A DNA stretch of 63,858 nt from Malonomonas rubra (GTDB lineage Bacteria > Desulfobacterota > Desulfuromonadia > Desulfuromonadales > Geopsychrobacteraceae). Positions 9,001 to 17,005 of this stretch are shown piece after piece. The stretch is taken from contig NZ_QKAP01000028.1 in assembly GCF_003247215.1 (NCBI RefSeq), positions 1-63,858 on the forward strand. Reading direction: 5' to 3'. Within the stretch, counting starts at the first letter, position 1. Every line of letters begins with the position of its first letter. A model generated the notes under the pieces. That model worked only from the letters and a program-made list of their open reading frames with translations. It had not been told where the DNA came from and ran no database searches. A program made the position numbers and the translations under genes.

Positions 9001-10707
9001 AATTCGGTCAACTAGTTCGCGCCAGAATTCGACCGGAAACAGGCGGTTGAACTCTTCTTTGGAGAGCGCGTGATCGCTGCGTGAAGGAACCCCCTCGCCA
9101 CCACCAGGCAGTGGGAACCAGAGGCGCTGGTAATGCCGCTTCGCCAAGGTCATGGCTGCGTCGAAGCGGATCACCCGGAAGACCTTTGCGACGCGGATGA
9201 TCAACTGAATCATCGCTTCTCGGACTTGCGGCAGCAGATAGTTGAGCTGCGCCGTATCGTTCCATGGAAGGTGGGTGCCGTCGTTGCCATGATAGATGTA
9301 GCGGACTTCGCCACTGTGGCGATGCTGGTAGCGACAGACCACCGCAGCTTCACTGTGGTCATAGTAGCCATCCTCGATCTGCACGAAGTAGTGAGGATTT
9401 TCACTCAAGTCCGGACCACTGAAACGGTAGCCGGGATAGGGCGGGTGAGGAACCTGAATGAACCAGTCGGGATGCTCTTCCATCCAGGTCGATTCGATGC
9501 CGGTATGGTTGGTGACCACGTCGCAGGCCAGGTCGATGCCACGTTGCTGGCAGCGGCTGCGTAGGTTCTCCAATGCCTCTTCGCTGCCGAGTTCATCGGC
9601 AATCCGGTAGTCGGCGATAGCGTAGGCCGAAGCGGTGACGTCCAGCTGGCCACAGAGGTTCTTGATCCTGAGCGAGGCTCGGGAACGTTGCCAGATACCG
9701 ATCAGCCACAAACCAGTGAAACCGGAATGGACCAAGGCGTCGAGTTCCTCATCCGGGATCTGGTCGAGCCGGTGGATCTGGCGGTGGTACTTATAGGAAA
9801 GCTGCTGTAGCCAGACATAGGTCGATTTGGCCAGCAGCACGGTTCGCGGCATCCAGTCGAGATCGGCGGTGAAGTTGGCGTATTCGTGGTCGCCGTCTAA
9901 TACCGGATTCAGTGGTATCATTTCCGGGTCACCGGGAACGCCCGGCCGGAAGCCTTCGCGCTGGTAAAGGGCTATTGCGCCGCTGATTCTGACCCGCAGA
10001 TCTTCCGGGAGAATCTCGCTCCACTGTTGTTGCAGGAACAGCAGCTGAGACTGCAGATCGTCGCCATGACGCAACGGCTCAAGCAGTCGTTCCAGTAATG
10101 AACTTGGGCGCTGACTGAATCCGTCCTCCAGCTTCGGCAGCAGGCGATCGATCAGGTGCAGCTGCTCATGATAGCCGCTGCTTTGTCGCAGTTGCTTTTC
10201 TTCAGCTAGAAACAGGGTCCGGGCCCCTTTGATGGCCCGGTTCTGACTTTGGACATGCAACAGGTACAGTTCCAGTACCAGCTCACCTAGTTGGTTATCT
10301 TCTTCTGCGCTGCTGAGTAGTTGGTCGGGGTGCTTTTTATCCACTTCCACCGAAACAGAGGGAAAAAGCTGCAGGAAATGTAATAACGATTTTTCCAGTT
10401 GCGGCAAAGGCGTATCTACACCGTCGGCCGATATTCGGTTTCGCTCGATGCGGCAGTTTCTGTGTCGCAGGAAGTGACGACCGATCTGGATTAGAACCAG
10501 GTTGATGGTTGACAACAGCTCAAGCTCTGCGGCGGTTATCGCATCGCCCTCTGATTTGCGCAGCTCTTCAGCAATCAACTGGCGGAAAAAGGTTTTTGCC
10601 GGTGTTGGTTGCTTCTGAAACTGGCTGGTCAGATGTATACGATGCCAGAAACTGTGGCCGCATTGGAAACCGAGCGGGTAGAGTGTTTCGCGAATAGTAT
10701 CAATCAT
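6064..10707 (-). CDS. glgA: GH13 alpha-amylase-family domain fused to ADP-glucose-type glycogen synthase GlgA
   Basis: A 1547-residue bifunctional protein. Residues 1-260 are helical and unrecognised. A GH13 (alpha-amylase clan) catalytic domain spans about 270-850: region I DVVTNH (396-401), the nucleophile in IRFDAAM (D516), and the acid/base in LLIAEAF (E581). Region IV reads NPDE (640-643) where most GH13 enzymes have NHD. Residues 860-1060 form another helical linker. Residues 1061-1547 are a full-length GT5 glycogen synthase with the KTGGLADV glucan/ADP-glucose motif and the catalytic SRYEPCGL segment. GlgA elongates alpha-1,4-glucan from ADP-glucose; the GH13 half may transfer or trim chains. 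It is the last gene of a four-gene minus-strand operon, 12 bases after galT. The GlgA half could also be made separately from an internal start at 7527. Confidence 0.9.
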   Translation of the reverse strand: MIDTIRETLYPLGFQCGHSFWHRIHLTSQFQKQPTPAKTFFRQLIAEELRKSEGDAITAAELELLSTINLVLIQIGRHFLRHRNCRIERNRISADGVDTPLPQLEKSLLHFLQLFPSVSVEVDKKHPDQLLSSAEEDNQLGELVLELYLLHVQSQNRAIKGARTLFLAEEKQLRQSSGYHEQLHLIDRLLPKLEDGFSQRPSSLLERLLEPLRHGDDLQSQLLFLQQQWSEILPEDLRVRISGAIALYQREGFRPGVPGDPEMIPLNPVLDGDHEYANFTADLDWMPRTVLLAKSTYVWLQQLSYKYHRQIHRLDQIPDEELDALVHSGFTGLWLIGIWQRSRASLRIKNLCGQLDVTASAYAIADYRIADELGSEEALENLRSRCQQRGIDLACDVVTNHTGIESTWMEEHPDWFIQVPHPPYPGYRFSGPDLSENPHYFVQIEDGYYDHSEAAVVCRYQHRHSGEVRYIYHGNDGTHLPWNDTAQLNYLLPQVREAMIQLIIRVAKVFRVIRFDAAMTLAKRHYQRLWFPLPGGGEGVPSRSDHALSKEEFNRLFPVEFWRELVDRINAEAPDTLLIAEAFWLMEGYFVRTLGMHRVYNSAFMNMLKREENAKYRQTIKNILAFDPAILQRFVNFMSNPDEKPAIEQFGRDDKYFCVATMLATMPGLPMFGHGQIEGYREKYGMEYYAPRWQEEIDYQLVERHQRQIFPLLRHRALFSGSEHFQFYDFVSGYGVEENVFVYSNRLGAQNVLVICNNSPHQIDGHIGATVARADGQNTHITQACAINLQGDFLIYRDLSHHCQQLLPLNEMAHGGRFNLSPYAYKVLSNFHSVHDHDGRWQQLWERHGSLGRQDLYLDHEALLVEPIIELGEKLALLSTPESREKEFSQLYVQLLALFNSSSLQHLSRQEMLRLLLRSGFQTSSSLSEELINQVSGFADYHFLAAENSHYNWLDRLYNHPEWRNILKCNYYNEEDYFNKEAFEQLLNIFFLILIFNSHMDGQRDFDTLTQKHKESLINLFAIRELATITGYQVDIFLHNLDSGAEPDPVLPAATGEEHAMKILFVTPEATPFAKTGGLADVAGSLPKALRQLGHDVRVIMPCHRSAERSGLGLRKGRKSVEINLEGKNYRGSLKQTTHEGVPFWFIDCPQFFDRNPLYGTADGDYPDNSLRFGFFCRAVLELIRRLDFRPDVIHLHDWQTSFIPILLRTEYRHNPFYGNISTLLTIHNLGYQGIFSKELIPQLGLQESVDSAKGMEFFGNLSVLKGGINYSDVINTVSPTYCEEIQSPDLGHGFDGILRERSDDLHGIINGLDGRLWDPALDPALPTPFNVENLNGKRACKRLVQKELGLEMRHDVPIVAVISRLDKQKGIDLIEQAWDQLMVRDIQFVLLGSGDRETTAFWNAQQKQNPDKVSITLTFDEGLSRRIFAASDMLLVPSRYEPCGLTQMIALQYGALPIVRKTGGLADTVIDADQSPRSGYGFTFANLDKDELLAALDRALEIYPQRSRWLTLVKRGMSQDFSWTNSAAQYHKLYIKARDYRQMPAA
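7525..7543 (-). promoter_or_regulatory. Internal ribosome-binding site and in-frame ATG for stand-alone GlgA
   Basis: Inside the fusion gene an AGGAG sequence (7543-7539 on the minus strand) stands 11 bases before an in-frame ATG (7527-7525). That ATG begins exactly where the GlgA domain begins (MKILFVTPEATPF). Initiation here would give a normal 487-residue GlgA in addition to the fusion. Confidence 0.5.
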
Positions 10708-10719
10708 CTCTTGAAAATT

Positions 10720-11760
10720 TCAATAGGTTATCGAAGGGTCAGCGTGACGTAAAAAGTCTGCTGCCTCCTCGGGCGGAGTTGGGTTCATCTGAAATCCTGA
10801 GCCCCATTCGAAACCGGCTACATTAATCAGTTTGGGAGCTATTTCGATATGCCAGTGATAGTCGGAAGGCAACGAGGCCCAGTAATCTGGCCGCCCCCAG
10901 CGCAGATGCATCGGCGGAGCGCTGTGCAGGATGAAGGAGTAGGGCGGATCCCTCAGAATTGAGCGCAGCCGGCGTAAGGTATCACCCAAGGTGTCGGCGA
11001 GCAAGAGGATTTGCTGGTCGGTCAGCAGGGTGAAGTCGTGACTGTGTTCCAGAGGTGCGACCAACAATTCGAAAGGGAAGTTTGACGCGTAAGGGGCGTA
11101 AACGATGAAGTTTCCGTCATCGCGCACCACCCGCTCTTTACTGGCCCGTTCTTGGCGGACTAGATCGCAGAGCAGGCAGCGTTCTTTGCGTTCGAAATGT
11201 TCGCGCGAGGTGGCCAACTCGGTAGCGATCAGCGGTGGAATCAGCGGCACGGCGATCAGCTGCGAGTGGGAGTGGGGAACGTTGGCCGCAGCTTCGACGC
11301 CGAAATTTTTGAAGATGAAGATATAACGGAAGCGGCTGTCTCGGCGCAGATCGAGCATCCGTACCCGGTAAGCTTTCAGCACTTCCGCGAGTTCTTCGGT
11401 GCTCAGGTCTGCCATGGTGCGGTTATGCTCAGGGTGTTCGATGATCACCTCGTGGGCGCCGATGCCGTTCATCCGGTCATAAAGACCTTCCGCGCGATTT
11501 TCCAGCTCTCCTTCGATCCGCAAGGCGGGAAATTTGTTCGGAATCACCCGCACTTGCCAGCCGTCCTGATTCGGTTTGCTGCCGTTCGGACGGTGGGCGT
11601 AGATTTCCGGCGGGGTTTTGTCTTCGTTGCCTTTACAGAACGGGCAGGCGGCCATTTTGATCTGCTGCCGCTGCTGCAGGAAATCCTGCGGGCGGCGCCC
11701 CCGCCCTTTGGTGATAATCGCCCAATTATTTTTCAGTGGGTCCCAGCGTAGTTCTGACAC
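10720..11760 (-). CDS. galT: GalT-family nucleotidyltransferase (galactose-1-phosphate uridylyltransferase or ADP-glucose phosphorylase type)
   Basis: A 346-residue member of the GalT branch of the HIT superfamily. The active-site HIT-like motif reads HSHSQ (within NVPHSHSQLIAVP), with the middle histidine as the expected nucleotidyl carrier. Two CXXC pairs, CPFC near the N-terminus and CLLC after the active site, resemble the zinc site of GalT enzymes. The start was set at GTG 11760 because AAAGGA precedes it by 7 bases; the longer frame starts inside the upstream GH57 gene. It is third in the glycogen operon, 19 bases after GH57 and 12 before GH13-GlgA. In that context an ADP-glucose or glucose-1-phosphate substrate is as plausible as galactose-1-phosphate. 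Confidence 0.85.
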   Translation of the reverse strand: MSELRWDPLKNNWAIITKGRGRRPQDFLQQRQQIKMAACPFCKGNEDKTPPEIYAHRPNGSKPNQDGWQVRVIPNKFPALRIEGELENRAEGLYDRMNGIGAHEVIIEHPEHNRTMADLSTEELAEVLKAYRVRMLDLRRDSRFRYIFIFKNFGVEAAANVPHSHSQLIAVPLIPPLIATELATSREHFERKERCLLCDLVRQERASKERVVRDDGNFIVYAPYASNFPFELLVAPLEHSHDFTLLTDQQILLLADTLGDTLRRLRSILRDPPYSFILHSAPPMHLRWGRPDYWASLPSDYHWHIEIAPKLINVAGFEWGSGFQMNPTPPEEAADFLRHADPSITY

Positions 11761-11779
11761 TGTGGAATCCTTTCTTTGT

Positions 11780-13894
11780 TCAGACGGACCAGTTTTCCTC
11801 ATCGAGGAGGCTGCCGTAGTAACAGAAACTGGCGCTCCCTTCAGTTGGCCAGCGGCCGTTTTCCCGCTCCCCCTGCACGGCGTGACAACTCAGACTGAGG
11901 GTTTCGCCTGATTGCAGCTTCAGCAGCCGCAACGGGACCGCCAGTTCGAGAATTTGTAGACACGCTGCTTTGCCAGTGCCGAGTATTCGGTCTGCTTCGG
12001 TGATGGTGAGAGCCTGCTCTTTAAAGTGGTAGCAGATATGACGCATTTGTTGCCCGGAAATCCGCAATTCGAAATAGCCGTCATCACCGCAAAGGTGGTG
12101 TAGTAGCTCGGTTTGGTCGAGGCGGAAATAGAGGTGTTCCTGATCGTAGCCGTAGATGATCTCCTGTAGGCTTTCCCGACTGGCATACATGGCGCCACCG
12201 GCGGCCAAGTTGATCCGTCCGGCCGCCAGCCACTCAAAGTAATCGCCGATACGGCCATCTATCTGTGGTGTAAAGCAGGCGCTCGGCTCCAACCCTTCTA
12301 TGATGGTGGTCGGTGTCTTGATCCACTGATGAAGCCGGGCGGGGACCGCTAACCCTTGCAGATGATAGAGCGCTTCCAGATGCAGACGGAACAGTCGGTC
12401 GAAGATATCGGCCTGGGCGGTGACATGTTCGTCGCCGAACCACCAGAACCAGTCGCTGCCTTCGGCGCGCAGCAACTCCCGCACCAACTCCGGCAACTGT
12501 TCCTCCGGGTGTTGCAGGGCCTGCTCGATTTCATCGCCGATGATTTCCGCACGGGTCTTCTGCAGCAGTTCCCAAGCGCGGTTTTCTTCTGGGTGTCCGA
12601 TCCAGGTGGTGAAGTCAGAGCGGATCCAGGAACCGGCGGCAAGGCAGGGCAAAGGATGAGGTCTGCTGGTTGCGATGGCTTTTTTGATAGTGCACATCTC
12701 CAGCCGTTTGTCCTGTTGCAGGGCCTGGTAAAAATCGCGTAGGAAGGGGTAGCCGTTATCTTCGTAACGCTCCCAGCAGTTTTCTCCATCGAGGATAATG
12801 GCGACCGTACCGCCCGGTTTGCTGCGCGCTATATTATGCAACCTGTCGAGCAAATCCTTGATCGCTTCTTGGGCATTCCAGCCGGCGTAAAGAAAACCGA
12901 TTCGGTCGGAGAGCTCCCGGTCGCGGAACAGAATCGGCAGATGGTTGTAATGGTAGACCTGATAGAGTTTCGTGCGATCCTGGAGGCCGCCCTCTAGACT
13001 ACGGGCGAGGATATCCTCGTCGGTCGCCGCCCAGAGCGCTCCTTCTTCGCGTAGCAAGTTGGCAGCTTCCTCACTGAGTGACCCCTCCGCCGGCCACATG
13101 CCACGGAGGCGCGATCCAAGGATCCGGTTGGCGGTCTGCAGCCCTTCGCGGACCTGCAGTCGGGCATCTTCCGGGTGGCGGAAATCGACTCCCGGCAGCG
13201 GTAGCCCAGGGGTCGGGTTTTGGGCCATACGTAGATCGCACAGTAGCGGCAGGATTGGGTGGGCATAAGGGGTGACCGAAATTTCGATCAACTCCTGCTC
13301 TTCCAGTTCACGATGCAGCTGAATGATCCGGGCGACTTCGGAGTGACAACAGGCGAGCAGCTTTTGCTTCTGCTCTTCGGAAAAGTTTTCCCCCTGTTGA
13401 AACAGCTCACCGATGATTTCTGCTTTGCGGCGCAGATGAGAGCCGGTCCAGGCGAGTAAAAACCAGACCTGTAGGTCGCGCAGGTCCTGTTCACTGAAGT
13501 TCTCCGCTGATGGGTGCGCACCGCCACCACGCAGCAGGTAGAGTTGGTGATAACGGCGGTTCGGCAGAACTTGTGTCTCTTCGTTAACTGAGAAAAACTG
13601 CTCGACGATAAATTTGCGCTCCCCTTCGCTTAATTGAGCTGGGTCTTGCGTTGCCAACTCTAGCCAGCGGTCCCGATCGCTGCCGTTGGCATATCTCTCC
13701 AACTGCTCAAGCAGAGTCGGTACCAAGTTAACGGTGACATGGGCTTCGGCTTCGCGGATGGTTTCCAACATCTCACCGTAATCCTTGACGCCGTGTAGCC
13801 AAGTCCAGGGGAGCAGAGTCTGGCCGCTGACCGGATCCCGATAGTCGGGTTGATGCATGTGCCAAAGAATGCAGACTTTCAGTGATTTGCTCAT
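11780..13894 (-). CDS. Glycoside hydrolase family 57 alpha-glucan enzyme (amylase/glucanotransferase type)
   Basis: A 704-residue cytosolic GH57 protein. Region 1 HMHQPDY is at residues 12-18. The probable nucleophile glutamate is in GMWPAEGSLS (about E270), and the acid/base aspartate in IILDGENCWE (about D369). A C-terminal beta-rich domain (about 480-704) follows, as in amylopullulanase-like members. GH57 enzymes cleave or rearrange alpha-1,4/1,6-glucans, so this one likely remodels or degrades glycogen. ATG 13894 overlaps the upstream stop as ATGA, which indicates translational coupling; the longer frame to 13921 lies inside the previous gene. It is second in the glycogen operon. Exact specificity cannot be read from sequence. 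Confidence 0.88.
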   Translation of the reverse strand: MSKSLKVCILWHMHQPDYRDPVSGQTLLPWTWLHGVKDYGEMLETIREAEAHVTVNLVPTLLEQLERYANGSDRDRWLELATQDPAQLSEGERKFIVEQFFSVNEETQVLPNRRYHQLYLLRGGGAHPSAENFSEQDLRDLQVWFLLAWTGSHLRRKAEIIGELFQQGENFSEEQKQKLLACCHSEVARIIQLHRELEEQELIEISVTPYAHPILPLLCDLRMAQNPTPGLPLPGVDFRHPEDARLQVREGLQTANRILGSRLRGMWPAEGSLSEEAANLLREEGALWAATDEDILARSLEGGLQDRTKLYQVYHYNHLPILFRDRELSDRIGFLYAGWNAQEAIKDLLDRLHNIARSKPGGTVAIILDGENCWERYEDNGYPFLRDFYQALQQDKRLEMCTIKKAIATSRPHPLPCLAAGSWIRSDFTTWIGHPEENRAWELLQKTRAEIIGDEIEQALQHPEEQLPELVRELLRAEGSDWFWWFGDEHVTAQADIFDRLFRLHLEALYHLQGLAVPARLHQWIKTPTTIIEGLEPSACFTPQIDGRIGDYFEWLAAGRINLAAGGAMYASRESLQEIIYGYDQEHLYFRLDQTELLHHLCGDDGYFELRISGQQMRHICYHFKEQALTITEADRILGTGKAACLQILELAVPLRLLKLQSGETLSLSCHAVQGERENGRWPTEGSASFCYYGSLLDEENWSV

Positions 13895-16410
13895 GCAGGA
13901 TTCTGCAGCAGGGTCAACCACTGATCTACTTTTTCACGATACTCTTCCAATAGCGCGTCCGCTTTCTCCTCCTTGGTGGCCTCGGCCAGAATATGGACAA
14001 GAGGCCGGTAGGGGTCTGGTACCACCAGCACCCAATCGTCACCGAAATGGACCTTGACCCCGTCGATAAAGGTGGTTTGAAGTTCGGTAGTTGCCTCGTT
14101 CATCAGCCGCATAATGCCGCCTTTGCATTCCCAACTGCAAGGTAATTGGATTCGCCGATATGGGCGCTGCGGAATTTGGGCAAGCAAACCTTCCAGGGTT
14201 TCGCCTGACCGAGCCAGCAGTTCAAGGATCTTGGCTATACTGAACAGCGCATCGAAATGTGGCTGGAATGCTGTGAAGGCAAACCGCCCCTCCAAATCGC
14301 CGGCCAGATGAACGTTGCTGTCGGTTGCTGCGACACCGAGCGAGCGGCCGTCACCCTTTGTACGAATCACCTGAATACGGTGTTCTCTGGCTATTTCATC
14401 GATGGTATGTGGCGCAGCGATCGGCAGAGCAATCGCCCCTTCCTGACGGGTTTTGGCCACTAGGGCCGACAGCAGTGTCAGAGTTTCTGTTGGGGAGAGA
14501 ACCTTCCCGGTGCCGTCGATATAAACTGCACGTTCGCCAGATGCCCCGAGCCAGAACCCAGCGGTGGCTTTCAACGCGGTGACGATTTGTCCCATCCGTT
14601 CAAAAGCCTCTGTCTGATCTTCCAGGGCGGATGGCATATACGCTTCATCAATATGGGAATTCAGTTCAATGACCTCGCAACCGATTTCGTTGAGCAACGC
14701 CGGTAGAACTTCGGCTGCCGGGGAATGGTTCAGATCGATCACCACCCTCGGTTTAATCTTGGCGATAATATCCCGGTCGAGAGCGCGCAGAAAGCCGTCC
14801 CGATAGTAGTTGTTGATGTTTGGCAGTTCGGAGATGCTGCCCGGCTCGCTGAAGTGAACGCGGCGGAAGTTTTCCTTATAGAAAACTCGCTCGATCGATT
14901 TGGTCGCGGCTGAAGAGAGTTCCATCCCCTGTTCGTCTAGAAAGACGATTTCGGTTGTTGACGAATCGCGTGGTGACTGGCGGAAATGAACGCCGCCGAC
15001 CTCGCCGAATGTGGTCAGTTTGTAGCGTAACACCGGCAGGGACAGGCGCTTGATATCGCGAACATTGACGCCGGCTGACAGCAGGCCACCGACGAAGGCC
15101 CGTTTCAGCATTCGCGAAGAGCGGATCGAGTCGCGTCCGGTTAACACAAAGGAATCTTTTGGCAAAGTCGAGCCGTAGGCCGCGCCGAGTTTGGCGGCAA
15201 ATTCAGGGGTCAGTTCGATGTTGGTCAGCCCTTTCACTAGTGCGCCTTCAAACAGACTCTTACGCCAGGTTTCACCCCAGATCAGGTTGTTGGTGACGAT
15301 GGCACTCGATTCGATGATTTTGCTCGGCCAGATTTTGACATCGGTGTTGATGGTAGCATTCTTGCCGACCTTGCAATCGTCGCCGACAACTACACCCGGT
15401 TTGACTTCGGAATCCAGTCCGATCCGTACGTTCTGCCCGATCACCGCGCCCTTAATATGCGCATTTGCTTTGACATAGGTATTATCCCAAAGAATGGTCT
15501 CTTCTAACTCGGCGCCGTCTTCGATAATGCAGTTCCGGCCGACGATGCAGTTTTTCAACTTCGGCACGCCGATCAAGCGGGTGTTGTCACCAAGGATCAC
15601 TTTGCCTTGGAGATACGGAAGGTTGTCGGGCGTGACGCTTGTTTCAGCCCCCAGATACAGGCCGCTGAGGTTCGGTGACTTTGCTTCTTCGATATTGATC
15701 TCGACCTTGTCGAAGAGGATGTCTTTACAGGTGTCCAAGTAGGCGTCGGTATTGCCGATGTCCTGCCAGTATCCTTTGAGAGTGCAGCCGTAGAGTCGAT
15801 CTTTTTGCTTGAGCATCTGTGGAAAGATATCTTTTGACCAGTCACGGTTTTCGCCGTCGGGAATCATGTCGAGAACTTCCGGTTCGAGAATATAGATGCC
15901 GGTGTTGATGGTGTCGGAAAAGACTTCACCCCAATCTGGTTTTTCCAGGAATTTGGTGATTTCCCCTTCGGGGTTGGTGATGACGACACCGAACTGCAGC
16001 GGATCGGGAACCGGAGTCAGGGTCAGGGTTGCCTTGGCGTTCTTTTCTGCGTGGAACTTCATCGCAGTGGTTAGGTCGAAATCGGTCAACAGATCACCGC
16101 TGATGATCATGAAGCGCTCGTCGAGGTGCCGGGCAGCGGCTTTAACGGCACCTGCGGTTCCCAAGTCTTCCAACGGAACAACATAGGTGATATCGACACC
16201 GTATTCGCTACCGTCCCCAAAGAAATTTTTGATCGTTTCCGGTTGGAAATATAGCAGCATCAACAGTTCGGTAATGCCGTGCTTCTTCAAAAGATCGACA
16301 ATGTGCAACATGATCGGGCGGTTACACAGGGGGACCATCGGTTTGGGCAGGTTGATGGAAAGGGGATGCAGGCGGGTACCAAAACCGCCCGCCATGATGA
16401 CTGCTTTCAT
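13891..16410 (-). CDS. Sugar nucleotidyltransferase with left-handed beta-helix, fused to a phosphohexomutase-like domain
   Basis: An 839-residue two-part protein. Residues 1-235 are a nucleotidyltransferase: GGFGTRLHPLS is the NTP loop, then KPMVPLCNRP, and SGDLLTDFD is the metal site. About 245-370 carry hexapeptide (left-handed beta-helix) repeats. From about 380 to the end the sequence follows the phosphoglucomutase/phosphomannomutase fold, but its catalytic loops are altered (see findings). The architecture is known as mannose-1-phosphate guanylyltransferase/phosphomannomutase. Heading a glycogen operon, it may instead make or sense NDP-glucose. AGGAGG stands 4 bases before ATG 16410. 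Its stop overlaps the GH57 start. The receiver gene at 16529 lies 118 bases upstream on the same strand and could be co-transcribed. Confidence 0.88.
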   Translation of the reverse strand: MKAVIMAGGFGTRLHPLSINLPKPMVPLCNRPIMLHIVDLLKKHGITELLMLLYFQPETIKNFFGDGSEYGVDITYVVPLEDLGTAGAVKAAARHLDERFMIISGDLLTDFDLTTAMKFHAEKNAKATLTLTPVPDPLQFGVVITNPEGEITKFLEKPDWGEVFSDTINTGIYILEPEVLDMIPDGENRDWSKDIFPQMLKQKDRLYGCTLKGYWQDIGNTDAYLDTCKDILFDKVEINIEEAKSPNLSGLYLGAETSVTPDNLPYLQGKVILGDNTRLIGVPKLKNCIVGRNCIIEDGAELEETILWDNTYVKANAHIKGAVIGQNVRIGLDSEVKPGVVVGDDCKVGKNATINTDVKIWPSKIIESSAIVTNNLIWGETWRKSLFEGALVKGLTNIELTPEFAAKLGAAYGSTLPKDSFVLTGRDSIRSSRMLKRAFVGGLLSAGVNVRDIKRLSLPVLRYKLTTFGEVGGVHFRQSPRDSSTTEIVFLDEQGMELSSAATKSIERVFYKENFRRVHFSEPGSISELPNINNYYRDGFLRALDRDIIAKIKPRVVIDLNHSPAAEVLPALLNEIGCEVIELNSHIDEAYMPSALEDQTEAFERMGQIVTALKATAGFWLGASGERAVYIDGTGKVLSPTETLTLLSALVAKTRQEGAIALPIAAPHTIDEIAREHRIQVIRTKGDGRSLGVAATDSNVHLAGDLEGRFAFTAFQPHFDALFSIAKILELLARSGETLEGLLAQIPQRPYRRIQLPCSWECKGGIMRLMNEATTELQTTFIDGVKVHFGDDWVLVVPDPYRPLVHILAEATKEEKADALLEEYREKVDQWLTLLQNPA

Positions 16411-16528
16411 TGCGCCTCCTCGTATGGAGAGTTCACTGTTTGCGAAGATGGTTTTGATCGCAAACCGCTAGTGTTGTTTTGTTTGGACTTTATCAGGGAA
16501 TGTGAATATCGCGCCAAAATTCCGGCTT

Positions 16529-16882
16529 TTATTTTTTCAATAGCCGGGCCACTTCCTTTTTCAGTTCATCAAGGTTGGAGCTTTTGACGATATAGGCATC
16601 TGCCAGCCAAGAGGCAAAGTCGTCTTTGTAGCAGTTGTAGGCACTGCAGAGAATGACCGGTAGCCCGCTGCGTTCTTTAACGATTTTTTGCAGCATTTCC
16701 AAGCCGCTTTCCTGTTTGATCTGGATATCGAGCACCACCAAGTCGATCGCTTCGTTTTCCAAAGCGTCGGTCGCTGCTTTGCAGTCGGCGGCGGTCACGA
16801 CTTTGTAACCCTCATCCTCCAACTCTGCTGAATACAGCAGTCGCAGGCCTGGTTCGTCATCCACAACCAAAATTTTTGCCAT
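16529..16882 (-). CDS. Receiver-only response regulator (CheY-like)
   Basis: A 117-residue single receiver domain. The acidic pair is DDE (residues 8-10), the phospho-acceptor aspartate is in LVVLDIQ, and CSAY supplies the switch serine. The conserved lysine is in YIVKSS. There is no output domain, so phosphorylation must be read by a partner protein. ATG 16882 has GGAGG 8 bases upstream; the longer frame to 16987 lacks a ribosome site. It lies immediately upstream of the glycogen operon on the same strand, so a role in controlling storage metabolism is possible but unproven. No cognate kinase is nearby. Confidence 0.88.
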   Translation of the reverse strand: MAKILVVDDEPGLRLLYSAELEDEGYKVVTAADCKAATDALENEAIDLVVLDIQIKQESGLEMLQKIVKERSGLPVILCSAYNCYKDDFASWLADAYIVKSSNLDELKKEVARLLKK

Positions 16883-17005
16883 CGGGAACTCCTCCTTATG
16901 AAACGGACATAAAATGTAATTGTTTGGAATTATAACAGCAATAGGTTGTTTGGCAAAGTCAGGAAAAACTTGCTCTGAGTCAGGCAAGGTGGCATCATCT
17001 GCGGC

